DNA of 64,000 nt from Alphaproteobacteria bacterium (GTDB taxonomy: Bacteria > Pseudomonadota > Alphaproteobacteria > UBA8366). Both the position numbers and the translations under genes were made by a program. How positions within the stretch are numbered: position 1 is the stretch's first letter; the number at the start of each line of letters is the position of its first letter. The notes beneath the pieces are model-generated. The model did no database searches, was not told the origin of the DNA, and saw nothing but the letters and a program-made list of their open reading frames with translations. Of this stretch, positions 48,650 to 55,442 are shown piece after piece. The stretch spans positions 248,001-312,000 of the forward strand of contig WHUA01000003.1 of assembly GCA_009377445.1 (NCBI GenBank), given 5' to 3'.

Positions 48650-49321
48650 ATGCCGGCACCGCTTCCTGTCCTCGTCTTCGACCTCGACGGCACGCTGATC
48701 GAAAGCGCGCCCGAGATCCGGCACTGCCTCAACCTGCTGCTCGAGGAGCATGGCCGGGCGGGCGTAACGCTGCCGCAGGTCGAGCGGATGATCGGCAACG
48801 GCGTCGCCAAGCTGGTCGAGCGCGGCTTCGAGGCGACCGGCGGGATGCCCGACGACTTCGATGCCGCCCTCACGCGCTTCATCGGCATCTACAACGACGC
48901 GCCGATCGCCGAGACGCCGGTCTATGACGGGGTGCCGGAGACGCTGGCCCGCCTCCACGCGGCCGGTCACGTCATGGCGATCTGCACCAACAAGCTCTAC
49001 GAGCCGACGGTCAAGATCCTCGAAGGACTGGGCTTCGCCCGCTATTTCAGGGCGGTGGCGGGCGGCGACAGCTTTCCGGTGCGGAAGCCCGATCCCGGTC
49101 ATCTTCTGGGCGTGCTGGAGCGCCTCGGCGCGGCGCACGAGGACGCGATCATGATCGGCGACAGCCCGAACGACATCGGCTGCGCGATCGGCGCGGGCGT
49201 GCGCTCGATCGCCCTCAGCTACGGCTATTCCAATGTGCCGGCGGCCGAGCTCGGCGCGGACCGGCTGGTCGACCGCTTCGCCGATCTGCCCGAGGCGATC
49301 GCCAGCCTGAGCCGCCAGTAG
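48650..49321 (+). CDS. gph: Phosphoglycolate phosphatase-like HAD hydrolase
   Basis: A 223-residue HAD-superfamily phosphatase. The nucleophile aspartate is in LVFDLDGTLIESAPEI, motif II is ICTNK, the lysine is in FPVRKPDPGHLLGVLERLG and motif IV is MIGDSPNDIGCA. The cap type and RMIGNGVAKLVERGFEATGG fit phosphoglycolate phosphatase, which removes 2-phosphoglycolate. The ATG at 48650 suits the family start; the frame is open to 48584. The 275-base gap upstream separates it from the divergent glmU; apart from both promoters presumably lying there I see nothing in it. Confidence 0.9.
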   Translation: MPAPLPVLVFDLDGTLIESAPEIRHCLNLLLEEHGRAGVTLPQVERMIGNGVAKLVERGFEATGGMPDDFDAALTRFIGIYNDAPIAETPVYDGVPETLARLHAAGHVMAICTNKLYEPTVKILEGLGFARYFRAVAGGDSFPVRKPDPGHLLGVLERLGAAHEDAIMIGDSPNDIGCAIGAGVRSIALSYGYSNVPAAELGADRLVDRFADLPEAIASLSRQ

Positions 49322-49394
49322 GCGACGGAGGAATGGCGACAGAGCGAGTGGCGCTAGGTGCCCTTGATTGACTGCCGGTGACCTCCCAAAAAGC

Positions 49395-49465
49395 CGTCAC
49401 TCGCCGGCTCGACCGGCGAGTCTCCCGGACCGCGCTTGGATTCGCCGATCAAGTCGGCGAATGAC
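49395..49465. repeat. Paired palindromic repeat (diverged member of the GGA-stem-TGAC family)
   Basis: Arm 1: GTCACTCGCCGG, loop CTCGA, CCGGCGAGTC. Arm 2: GGATTCGCCGA, loop TCAAG, TCGGCGAATGAC. The outer bases and stem-loop-stem plan match the copies at 3772, 32346 and 38902, but the stems differ. It lies between gph and the tRNA promoter. Confidence 0.75.
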
Positions 49466-49491
49466 GAAGGAAGGGCGATGGAGGCGGTAGC

Positions 49492-49520
49492 TTGACAGTC
49501 CGCGGACCCCGGCGTAGATG
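49492..49520 (+). promoter_or_regulatory. Promoter of tRNA-Val
   Basis: TTGACA (49492-49497), a 17-base spacer and TAGATG (49515-49520). Transcription would start near 49528, about a dozen bases before the mature tRNA. The -35 box is perfect and the -10 box has four of six consensus bases. Confidence 0.65.
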
Positions 49521-49540
49521 TCCAACCTTCCGCCATTGGC

Positions 49541-49615
49541 GGGCGCGTAGCTCAGCGGGAGAGCACCGCTTTCACACGGCGGGGGTCACAGGTTCAATCC
49601 CTGTCGCGCCCACCA
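49541..49615 (+). tRNA. tRNA-Val (anticodon CAC)
   Basis: A 75-base gene with encoded CCA. Acceptor stem GGGCGCG/CGCGCCC is perfect, the D arm is GCTC-AGCGGGA-GAGC, the anticodon arm CCGCT-TTCACAC-GGCGG closes with a T-G pair, and the T arm is ACAGG-TTCAATC-CCTGT. The discriminator is A. The anticodon CAC in the loop reads GUG codons. Its 3' end is followed by a phage-like remnant, as tRNA genes are common integration sites. Confidence 0.97.
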
Positions 49616-49723
49616 ACAAAATCAGCACCTTAGTCCCCGTCACCGATAGCGCTCTCTGGGTCAATTGAACCAGACGTGCGGCGCGCTCGGGCGGTTCGAC
49701 GTGCCGGACGAGATCTTGCCGGC

Positions 49724-50002
49724 ATGACGGTGCGCATTCTGACCGGCGATTTCTTCGAGGTGCCGCAGACGGCAGCCGAGATCCACGCCATGTGGCGGAG
49801 CAAGCTGCCCAGCCCAGCGCCGGAGATGATAGAATACTTGTCGGAACAGGCTGATTTCGTGCCCAAGGTCGCCATGGCAGAAGCCATCGGAAAGCAGCCG
49901 AGAGGCGGTCACTGGAATGGAGGCATCGCCGTGCTGCGGAACAACGGTCTCATCGAGCTGCAGGGCGAACGCCTGCGGCTGTGCGAGGAACTGAGGGGAT
50001 GA
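49724..50002 (+). pseudogene. Small winged-helix-like fragment, phage-type remnant
   Basis: A 92-codon ORF. The second half (APEMIEYLSEQADFVPKVAM, then GGHWNGGIAVLRNNGLIELQ and GERLRLCEEL) looks like the winged-helix domain found at the C-terminus of phage-encoded ATP-binding proteins. Just upstream, in another frame, NQTCGALGRFDVPDEILPA ends at a stop codon and may belong to the same broken gene. I infer a truncated, frameshifted remnant. It lies 108 bases after the tRNA. Confidence 0.45.
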
Positions 50003-50436
50003 AGGATGTTGCCGGCAAGCGACAAGCGGGATTTTTCCGGACGCCCTACAGCATCCGCTATCGTGGGCGGCGCTGGGGAATTTATGTCTCTCGACTTTCC
50101 GGCCTTTCGTTCAGCGCCGGCGAGATGGAAGGGGCCAATCCCAAGCTGGCGTGCGCCAAGCTGACGGCGGCCATCAATCGGCAGGGAGTGTTTGTGTGGT
50201 GGAACGGGCAGTGCATTTTGTCGGGTTTCGGGGCGAGGAATATTTCTCGGCCGCCCGACTCTTCGGACCGCCCGATTTCTTCCACTACTACCTCGACAAC
50301 CGGGCAATCGCCGAATTCATGCCCGGCGACATCGTCGTGTTCGCCAACGGCGCTGAGCGCCGGCTGCACGAGCACGCCTTCAACGACAGTGAGAGGTTCT
50401 GATGGACACGAAGCGGCAAGTAGCGCTGCACCATGA
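49999..50436 (+). CDS. Small overlapping ORF, phage-remnant region
   Basis: A 145-codon ORF whose ATG overlaps the stop of the preceding ORF (ATGA), suggesting translational coupling. The first 66 residues (including FRTPYSIRYRGRRWGIYVSR) look protein-like. The rest, Ser/Thr/Pro-rich, overlaps the better ORF at 50196 and is probably shadow sequence, so the gene may be truncated or frameshifted. Family not recognised. Confidence 0.3.
   Translation: MKDVAGKRQAGFFRTPYSIRYRGRRWGIYVSRLSGLSFSAGEMEGANPKLACAKLTAAINRQGVFVWWNGQCILSGFGARNISRPPDSSDRPISSTTTSTTGQSPNSCPATSSCSPTALSAGCTSTPSTTVRGSDGHEAASSAAP
50196..50402 (+). CDS. Small phage-type protein (HFVGFRGEEYFSA)
   Basis: A 68-residue ORF with GTG start and AGGGAG upstream. 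The sequence AVHFVGFRGEEYFSAARLFG and PDFFHYYLDNRAIAEFMPGD then IVVFANGAE recalls small conserved proteins in the early part of alphaproteobacterial prophage modules. Function unknown. Its TGA overlaps the ATG of the next tiny ORF, a phage-like packing. Confidence 0.5.
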   Translation: MVERAVHFVGFRGEEYFSAARLFGPPDFFHYYLDNRAIAEFMPGDIVVFANGAERRLHEHAFNDSERF

Positions 50437-50482
50437 GATATTGCGCGGCGTCGCCGAACCGTTCGCCGACTTGCGGAGCTAA
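50402..50482 (+). pseudogene. Truncated 26-codon ORF at the end of the phage remnant
   Basis: Starts in a TGATG overlap with the previous ORF and reads MDTKRQVALHHEILRGVAEP followed by FADLRS and a stop. It is too short to judge; I take it as the N-terminus of the next phage gene, cut off by deletion. The sequence from here to 50581 shows no further coding potential. Confidence 0.3.
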
Positions 50483-50581
50483 CCTACAGCTCAATCCGAC
50501 GCCCGCCCTTCCCGGCATGCTCGTCGCAGCGCTAGACTGATCTCCCCTGCTTCAAGCTCCTCGTAGAAAAGGAACGGCACC

Positions 50582-52597
50582 GTGACCAACCTCATCGAGC
50601 TTCGCATTCATGACCGCGGCAGCTTCGCCGACGGGCATTCGTTCGGCGACACCGGCGCGTACGAGCGGCTGCGCGGCACCGCCTATTACGCGGTCGATCC
50701 GAAGGCGCCGGCACAGGCGGCCGTGTTCGACATCGAGAACGCGCCGGTGAACGCCAAGGGGCTGGTCGAGTTTTCCGCCGATTTCCTGATCCTGAAGCCG
50801 GCCGATCCGGCGCGCGGCAGCAAGCGGCTGTTCCACGATTTCGGCAACCGCGGCAACATGCGGATGCTGCAGTTCTACAACGACGCGCCCGGCACCAACG
50901 ACCCGAGGACGCTGGCGCATGCGGGCAACGGTTTCCTGTTCCGGCGCGGCTACACGGTGGTGTGGAGCGCGTGGCAGGGCGACCTGATGGCGGGCAACGG
51001 CCGCGTGCTGATGAACATCCCGGTCGCGACGGACAAGGGGCAGCCGATCACGGGCACGGTGCTCGAAGAATACGCGGTTTCCACGCCGGCCTTCTGGCTG
51101 CCGCTGTCGGGCCGTGCGTCGACGCGGAGCCACCCGACCGTCTCGCTCGACACGGCCAAGGCGCGGCTGACGAAGCGGCGCTATCCCGACAGCGAGCGCA
51201 TCGCGATTCCGTCGAGCGAATGGGCCTTCGCCATGATCGAGGGCGGCGAAGGGCAGGACGACCAGGGCGCCGAGATCGGCATCCACCCCTCCGACCGGCA
51301 CGTCTACCTGAAGAAGGGCTTCCAGCCTGGCTGGATCTACGAGCTGGTCTATACCGGGCGCGACCCGCTGGTGCTGGGGCTGGGCCACGTCGCGGTGCGC
51401 GACCTCGTCGGCCATCTCCGCTACGGCAAGAAGGACGCGGCGGGCAACGCCAACCCGGTGGGCAAGATCGAGAAGGCCTACACCTGGGGCCGGTCGCAGA
51501 CCGGGCGCTGCATCCGCGACTACGTCTACCGCGGCTTCAACGCGGATGCCGAGGGGCGGAAGGTGTTCGACGGCGTGCTGCCGCATGTCGCCGGCGCGGG
51601 GCGAATGCGCATGCACCACCGCTTCGCCAACCTGATCTCGGGCGCGGGCGGCGTCTACGAGGAAGGCTACATGTACGGCGACCGTTTCCCCTTCTCCTAT
51701 GCGCACTCGACCGACCATTTCACCGGCAAGGCGGACGCCATCCTGAAGTGCCCGGAGACCGACCCGCTGGTCATCCACACCCAGACTTCGACCGAGTACT
51801 GGCAGCGGCGCGGCTCGCTCGTGCACACCGACACGCGCGGCAACGACCTGGCGCAGCCGGCCAACGTGCGCGTCTTTCTCTGGGCCAGCTCGCAGCATTT
51901 CGCGAGCCCGCTGATCAAGGAGACGCGCCGGCCGGGCGCCGGCACCAACTTCGTCAACACGGTGCACACCTCACCCTTCTTCCGCGCCATGCTGGACGCC
52001 ATGGACCGGTGGGCCACGGACGGCACGCCGCCGCCGCCGTCCCGGGTGCCGACGCGAAAGGATGGCACGCTGGTGCCGTTCGAGCAGTACCTGGAGACGT
52101 TCCCGAATATTCCGGCGCAGCCGCTGCCGCACGGACCGAACGGCCTGCCGTACATGGATTTCGGGCCGACGGCCGATGACGGGCTGATCACCAAGCTGCC
52201 GCCCGACGTGCTCGACGCCAAGGGCTATGCCGTGCTGCTGCCCGCCGCCGACGCGGACGGCAACGATATCCCCGGCGTCCGCGCGCCGATGGTGCAGGCG
52301 CCGCTCGGCACCTACACCGCCTGGAACATGCGGGCGCGGGGCCAGGGACGCGGCTACACGCTGAAGCTCGACGGCGCCTACATCCCGCTTCCCGACACGC
52401 CGGAGGAGCGCAAGGCGACGCGCGACCCGCGCCGCTCCGTGCTGGAACGCTACGGCTCGAAGGAAGCCTACGTGGCGGCGATCAAGGCGGCGGCGGAGAA
52501 GCTCGCCGCCGAGGGCTTCATGCTCGAGGAAGACGTCGACCGCGCCGTGGCGCTTGCCGCCGACTGGGGCAGCACGCGGCACGACGTGAGGCTGTAG
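50582..52597 (+). CDS. Large alpha/beta hydrolase-domain protein (Abhydrolase_10 type)
   Basis: A 671-residue protein of a bacterial family annotated as alpha/beta hydrolase domain-containing protein. TNLIELRIHDRGSFADGHSF at the start, GNRGNMRMLQFYNDAPGTND, and the nucleophile elbow KAYTWGRSQTGRCIRDYVYR are typical, with a candidate His in LWASSQHFASP. There is no signal peptide. Translation starts at GTG 50582. The physiological substrate is unknown; some family members hydrolyse esters. Confidence 0.85.
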   Translation: MTNLIELRIHDRGSFADGHSFGDTGAYERLRGTAYYAVDPKAPAQAAVFDIENAPVNAKGLVEFSADFLILKPADPARGSKRLFHDFGNRGNMRMLQFYNDAPGTNDPRTLAHAGNGFLFRRGYTVVWSAWQGDLMAGNGRVLMNIPVATDKGQPITGTVLEEYAVSTPAFWLPLSGRASTRSHPTVSLDTAKARLTKRRYPDSERIAIPSSEWAFAMIEGGEGQDDQGAEIGIHPSDRHVYLKKGFQPGWIYELVYTGRDPLVLGLGHVAVRDLVGHLRYGKKDAAGNANPVGKIEKAYTWGRSQTGRCIRDYVYRGFNADAEGRKVFDGVLPHVAGAGRMRMHHRFANLISGAGGVYEEGYMYGDRFPFSYAHSTDHFTGKADAILKCPETDPLVIHTQTSTEYWQRRGSLVHTDTRGNDLAQPANVRVFLWASSQHFASPLIKETRRPGAGTNFVNTVHTSPFFRAMLDAMDRWATDGTPPPPSRVPTRKDGTLVPFEQYLETFPNIPAQPLPHGPNGLPYMDFGPTADDGLITKLPPDVLDAKGYAVLLPAADADGNDIPGVRAPMVQAPLGTYTAWNMRARGQGRGYTLKLDGAYIPLPDTPEERKATRDPRRSVLERYGSKEAYVAAIKAAAEKLAAEGFMLEEDVDRAVALAADWGSTRHDVRL

Positions 52598-52630
52598 GCG
52601 CGCGGCCCACCCCCAAGGTCACGCCCATGG

Positions 52631-53053
52631 TCACGCCCACGGATCGTAGCTGCCGAAGCTCCAGACATGGCCTTCCGGGTCGCGGCAGACGTATAGCCTG
52701 CCGCCGTAATCCTGGTCGGCGATGTCGATGACGATCTCGGCGCCTGCTTCCTTTGCGCGGGCGTAGTGCTCATCCACCTCGGCGACGACGATGTAGGGCG
52801 CCTGCGTGACGCCGCCGGCGGCGTCCGGCGACACGATCAGCTTGTTGTAGTCGCCGTCGCGGCCGGAGCCCAGCATGATCATCCCGTTGCCGAAAGCGAG
52901 CTGCGCATGCGCGATGGCGCCGTTCTCGCCCGGAACGACGAGATGCTCTTCGAATCCGAACGCGCGGCAGAGCCATTCTATCGCTGCGGCCGCGTCGCGA
53001 TAGCGCAATGCCGGAATGATCGTTGCTGGCGCGTTTTCCGAGCGTGCGGGCAT
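52631..53053 (-). CDS. VOC-family (glyoxalase/bleomycin-resistance-like) protein
   Basis: A 140-residue vicinal-oxygen-chelate protein with two beta-alpha-beta-beta-beta units. TIIPALRYRDAAAAIEWLCR at the start and the end YGGRLYVCRDPEGHVWSFGS follow the glyoxalase-like pattern, in which the final Glu often binds metal. It resembles PhnB-like single-domain members. The role is unknown. It converges with the large hydrolase gene, leaving 33 bases. Confidence 0.85.
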   Translation of the reverse strand: MPARSENAPATIIPALRYRDAAAAIEWLCRAFGFEEHLVVPGENGAIAHAQLAFGNGMIMLGSGRDGDYNKLIVSPDAAGGVTQAPYIVVAEVDEHYARAKEAGAEIVIDIADQDYGGRLYVCRDPEGHVWSFGSYDPWA

Positions 53054-53187
53054 GAGATGCGTCTCCTCGTTGTTGCCGGTTGCCGCTATCGAAGCGTCAG
53101 GGGATCATCTGGTCAACAGCCTTGATCGGCGGGCGGTTGCATACCCATATCGAAAGGATATCCATTTTAGGCAGGAGCGGCGGCGGC

Positions 53188-54036
53188 GTGGCGAAGGGCC
53201 GGAGTATCGATCACATCGTGCTGGCGGCCGGAAGGCTGGACGATGCGGCGCGGCGCTACGAGGCGCTCGGCTTCACCTTGACGCCCCGCGCCGAGCACGA
53301 TGTGCGCATGGGAACGTCGAACCGGCTCGCGCAGTTTGCCGGCGGCAACTTCATCGAGTTGCTGGAAGTCGACCGCCCGGCGGCGCTCGACCCGCACGAC
53401 TTTTCGGCATCGCCGCCCCGTTTCAGCTTCGGCGCGCATAACCGCGACTTCGCCGGGCGCCGCAACGGGATATCGATGCTTGCACTCAGCGGCGGCGACA
53501 GCCGGGCGGAGGCAGCCGCCTTTCGGGCGGCCGGCATCGAATCCTATGAGCCTTTCGACTTCGAACGAATGGCCACCCTTCCCGATGGCAAGCTGGTTAC
53601 CGTCGCCTTCAGCCTCGCCTTCGCCACCAGTCCGGAAATGCCGCAAATCGCCTTCTTCACCTGCCATCACAGGTCTCCCCGGCATTTCTGGAAACCTGCA
53701 TTCCAGAGCCATGCAAACGGCGCGCGCCGCATCGCCGCGATCTACCTCGTCACCGAAAAGCCGCATCGGCACCAGGATTTTCTCACGAGGCTTATCGGCA
53801 ATCCGCCGGAAAGTGCCGGCGGCGGACTCAGATTCCGGTGCGGCAGGGACGATCTGTTCGTCCTGAGCCCCTCGCGTCTCGACGACATCGCGCCTGGGTC
53901 GCATTTCGACCTCGGCGACGGCCCGCAGCTAGCCGGATTCACGGTCGAGGTCACGGAACCGGCGCCCCCGTTTACGCCTGCAAGCGAAGCCTGCGGCGCA
54001 TTCATCGAGTGGCGGCGGATTAGGCCTCTCCGATGA
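53188..54036 (+). CDS. VOC-family protein, two-domain glyoxalase-like
   Basis: A 282-residue protein with an N-terminal glyoxalase-like domain (SIDHIVLAAGRLDDAARRYE and GNFIELLEVDRPAALDPHDF) and a second half with FFTCHHRSPRHFWKPAFQSH. This resembles the Glyoxalase_3 type. I prefer GTG 53188 with AGGAG upstream; the longer frame from 53080 adds residues without similarity. Its last 17 bases overlap the convergent TPR gene. Confidence 0.8.
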   Translation: MAKGRSIDHIVLAAGRLDDAARRYEALGFTLTPRAEHDVRMGTSNRLAQFAGGNFIELLEVDRPAALDPHDFSASPPRFSFGAHNRDFAGRRNGISMLALSGGDSRAEAAAFRAAGIESYEPFDFERMATLPDGKLVTVAFSLAFATSPEMPQIAFFTCHHRSPRHFWKPAFQSHANGARRIAAIYLVTEKPHRHQDFLTRLIGNPPESAGGGLRFRCGRDDLFVLSPSRLDDIAPGSHFDLGDGPQLAGFTVEVTEPAPPFTPASEACGAFIEWRRIRPLR

Positions 54037-54748
54037 GCACGCCGAGCACGCGGCGATAGCTCCTGAGCGCCGCGCCTATCTCGCCGCGGCGCTCCTCGAA
54101 ACGCGCGATGTCGGCCCCGGCGAGCGCACCGCTCAGCAATGCATACGACCATGCAAGCCGTTCCACGTCCTTCTCGTCGGCCGGCGTGCCCGGACCTTGG
54201 CTTCGGATGCGGCGGTACGATTCGGCGAGCGCGGTCTCCGCGTAGCGCATCGTCTCGCGCGTGATCTCGGCGGCGCGCTCCTCCTCCCCGCTGGCCGCGA
54301 GCAGGAGCGCGAGGCGCGTGCGCGGCTGCAGCGCAGCGGGATTGAGCCCGACCAGCATGTCGAGATGCCGGATGGCGTCCCCGACGCGTCCTTGCGCCTC
54401 GTATATCTCGGCCAGCGCCAACTGCGCGGCCTGGCATGCAGGGTCGGCGGCGACCGCCTTCGCGAAAGTCTCCTCGGCCCCCGCGTCCTCGCCGAGGTCC
54501 CGCAACAAGGCCGCGAGATCGCAATGCAGATCGGCGCGATGCGGCGCAAGCGCCGCCGCCCGCTCGAGCATCGGCAGCGCGAGCTGAGGGCGGCCCGCCT
54601 CGAGGGCGATCTGTGCGGCGGCGCGGAGCGGATCGGGGTTGCGCGGCGCCTCGCGGACGAGATCCCGGCAGAGCGCCAGCGCCTGCTCGCGCGCGCCTGC
54701 CTGCCTCAGCTCCTCCACCATCAGCAATTGGTCGCGCACGGACCGCAC
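54020..54748 (-). CDS. Tetratricopeptide-repeat protein
   Basis: A 242-residue soluble protein, mostly TPR units: AREQALALCRDLVREAPRNP, GRPQLALPMLERAAALAPHR, AGAEETFAKAVAADPACQAA and GRVGDAIRHLDMLVGLNPAA. There is no signal peptide. Start is GTG 54748 with AAGGAG at the right distance. It is the last of three genes with the alpha/beta-fold protein and the DUF3604 protein; TPR proteins usually scaffold protein partners, so it may bind one of them. Confidence 0.82.
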   Translation of the reverse strand: MRSVRDQLLMVEELRQAGAREQALALCRDLVREAPRNPDPLRAAAQIALEAGRPQLALPMLERAAALAPHRADLHCDLAALLRDLGEDAGAEETFAKAVAADPACQAAQLALAEIYEAQGRVGDAIRHLDMLVGLNPAALQPRTRLALLLAASGEEERAAEITRETMRYAETALAESYRRIRSQGPGTPADEKDVERLAWSYALLSGALAGADIARFEERRGEIGAALRSYRRVLGVLIGEA

Positions 54749-54779
54749 GGGCGGCTCCTTCCGCTATGACGGACAATTC

Positions 54780-55433
54780 CTAATATGACGCCCGCGCCCG
54801 CCGCTCGATAAACGACCAGCGGCCGTCGAGCGCCGCGGGAGAGATCATCGCGTGGCCGTCCGCGATCCACGCGACCTGAAACCTGCGCTCCAGCGCCCGG
54901 AATGCGTCGAAGGACGCCTCGTCCATCCAGTCGTCCTCGCTGCCTATCTGGAGCAGGCAGATTTCCGGCGGGATCCGCCGCAATGACACCGTGAGGTCCA
55001 TGTCACGCATCTCGGGAATCCGCGCCAGTTCCGCCGGGCCGGACAAGGATGCCCGGAACTTGCGCGCCGATGGAAGCCCGCCGTCCGCCCGGTACCTGCT
55101 GAGCTCGGGTATCGCGCCGGTGAAGACCAGCCCATCGAAGACGCCGGAGCGGGCGGAGGCATAGGCGAGAATGCTGGCGCCCTGATTGCGGCCGATGGCG
55201 AACATCGGCGCACCCTCATCGGTCCGCCTGATCGCTTCGACGGTCTCTGCGATCTGCTTCGCCACCGCGTCATAGTACGGGCGGCGGGCGTCGATCGGAT
55301 GTCCCTCATATGCCGGCAGCACCAGCGAATGCACCGCAATGCCGCGCCGCCCGGCCTCCGCGATATCGGAGCCGAATTCCAGCGCATCCGCGCCCGGCAC
55401 GAGGATGACGTTGATGGAGCGGCGCGGACCCAT
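54780..55433 (-). CDS. Alpha/beta-hydrolase-fold protein lacking the nucleophile
   Basis: A 217-residue alpha/beta-fold protein. The start INVILVPGADALEFG and the strand-turn-helix FAIGRNQGASILAYASARSG match a hydrolase core, but the nucleophile elbow reads G-R-N83-Q-G in place of G-x-S-x-G. An acid cluster (IGSEDDWMD, 164-171) and H194 (ADGHAM) stand where the rest of the triad is expected. I infer a non-catalytic or altered role. It follows the DUF3604 gene after nine bases, 31 bases before the TPR gene. Confidence 0.7.
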   Translation of the reverse strand: MGPRRSINVILVPGADALEFGSDIAEAGRRGIAVHSLVLPAYEGHPIDARRPYYDAVAKQIAETVEAIRRTDEGAPMFAIGRNQGASILAYASARSGVFDGLVFTGAIPELSRYRADGGLPSARKFRASLSGPAELARIPEMRDMDLTVSLRRIPPEICLLQIGSEDDWMDEASFDAFRALERRFQVAWIADGHAMISPAALDGRWSFIERRARASY

Positions 55434-55442
55434 CGCCGGCGC

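Noticed and set aside
49394..49615. attL/attR pair around the phage remnant
   Set aside because: I looked for a second copy of the tRNA 3' end (TTCAATCCCTGTCGCGCCCA) downstream to 50.6 kb and saw none, so the boundaries stay unproven.
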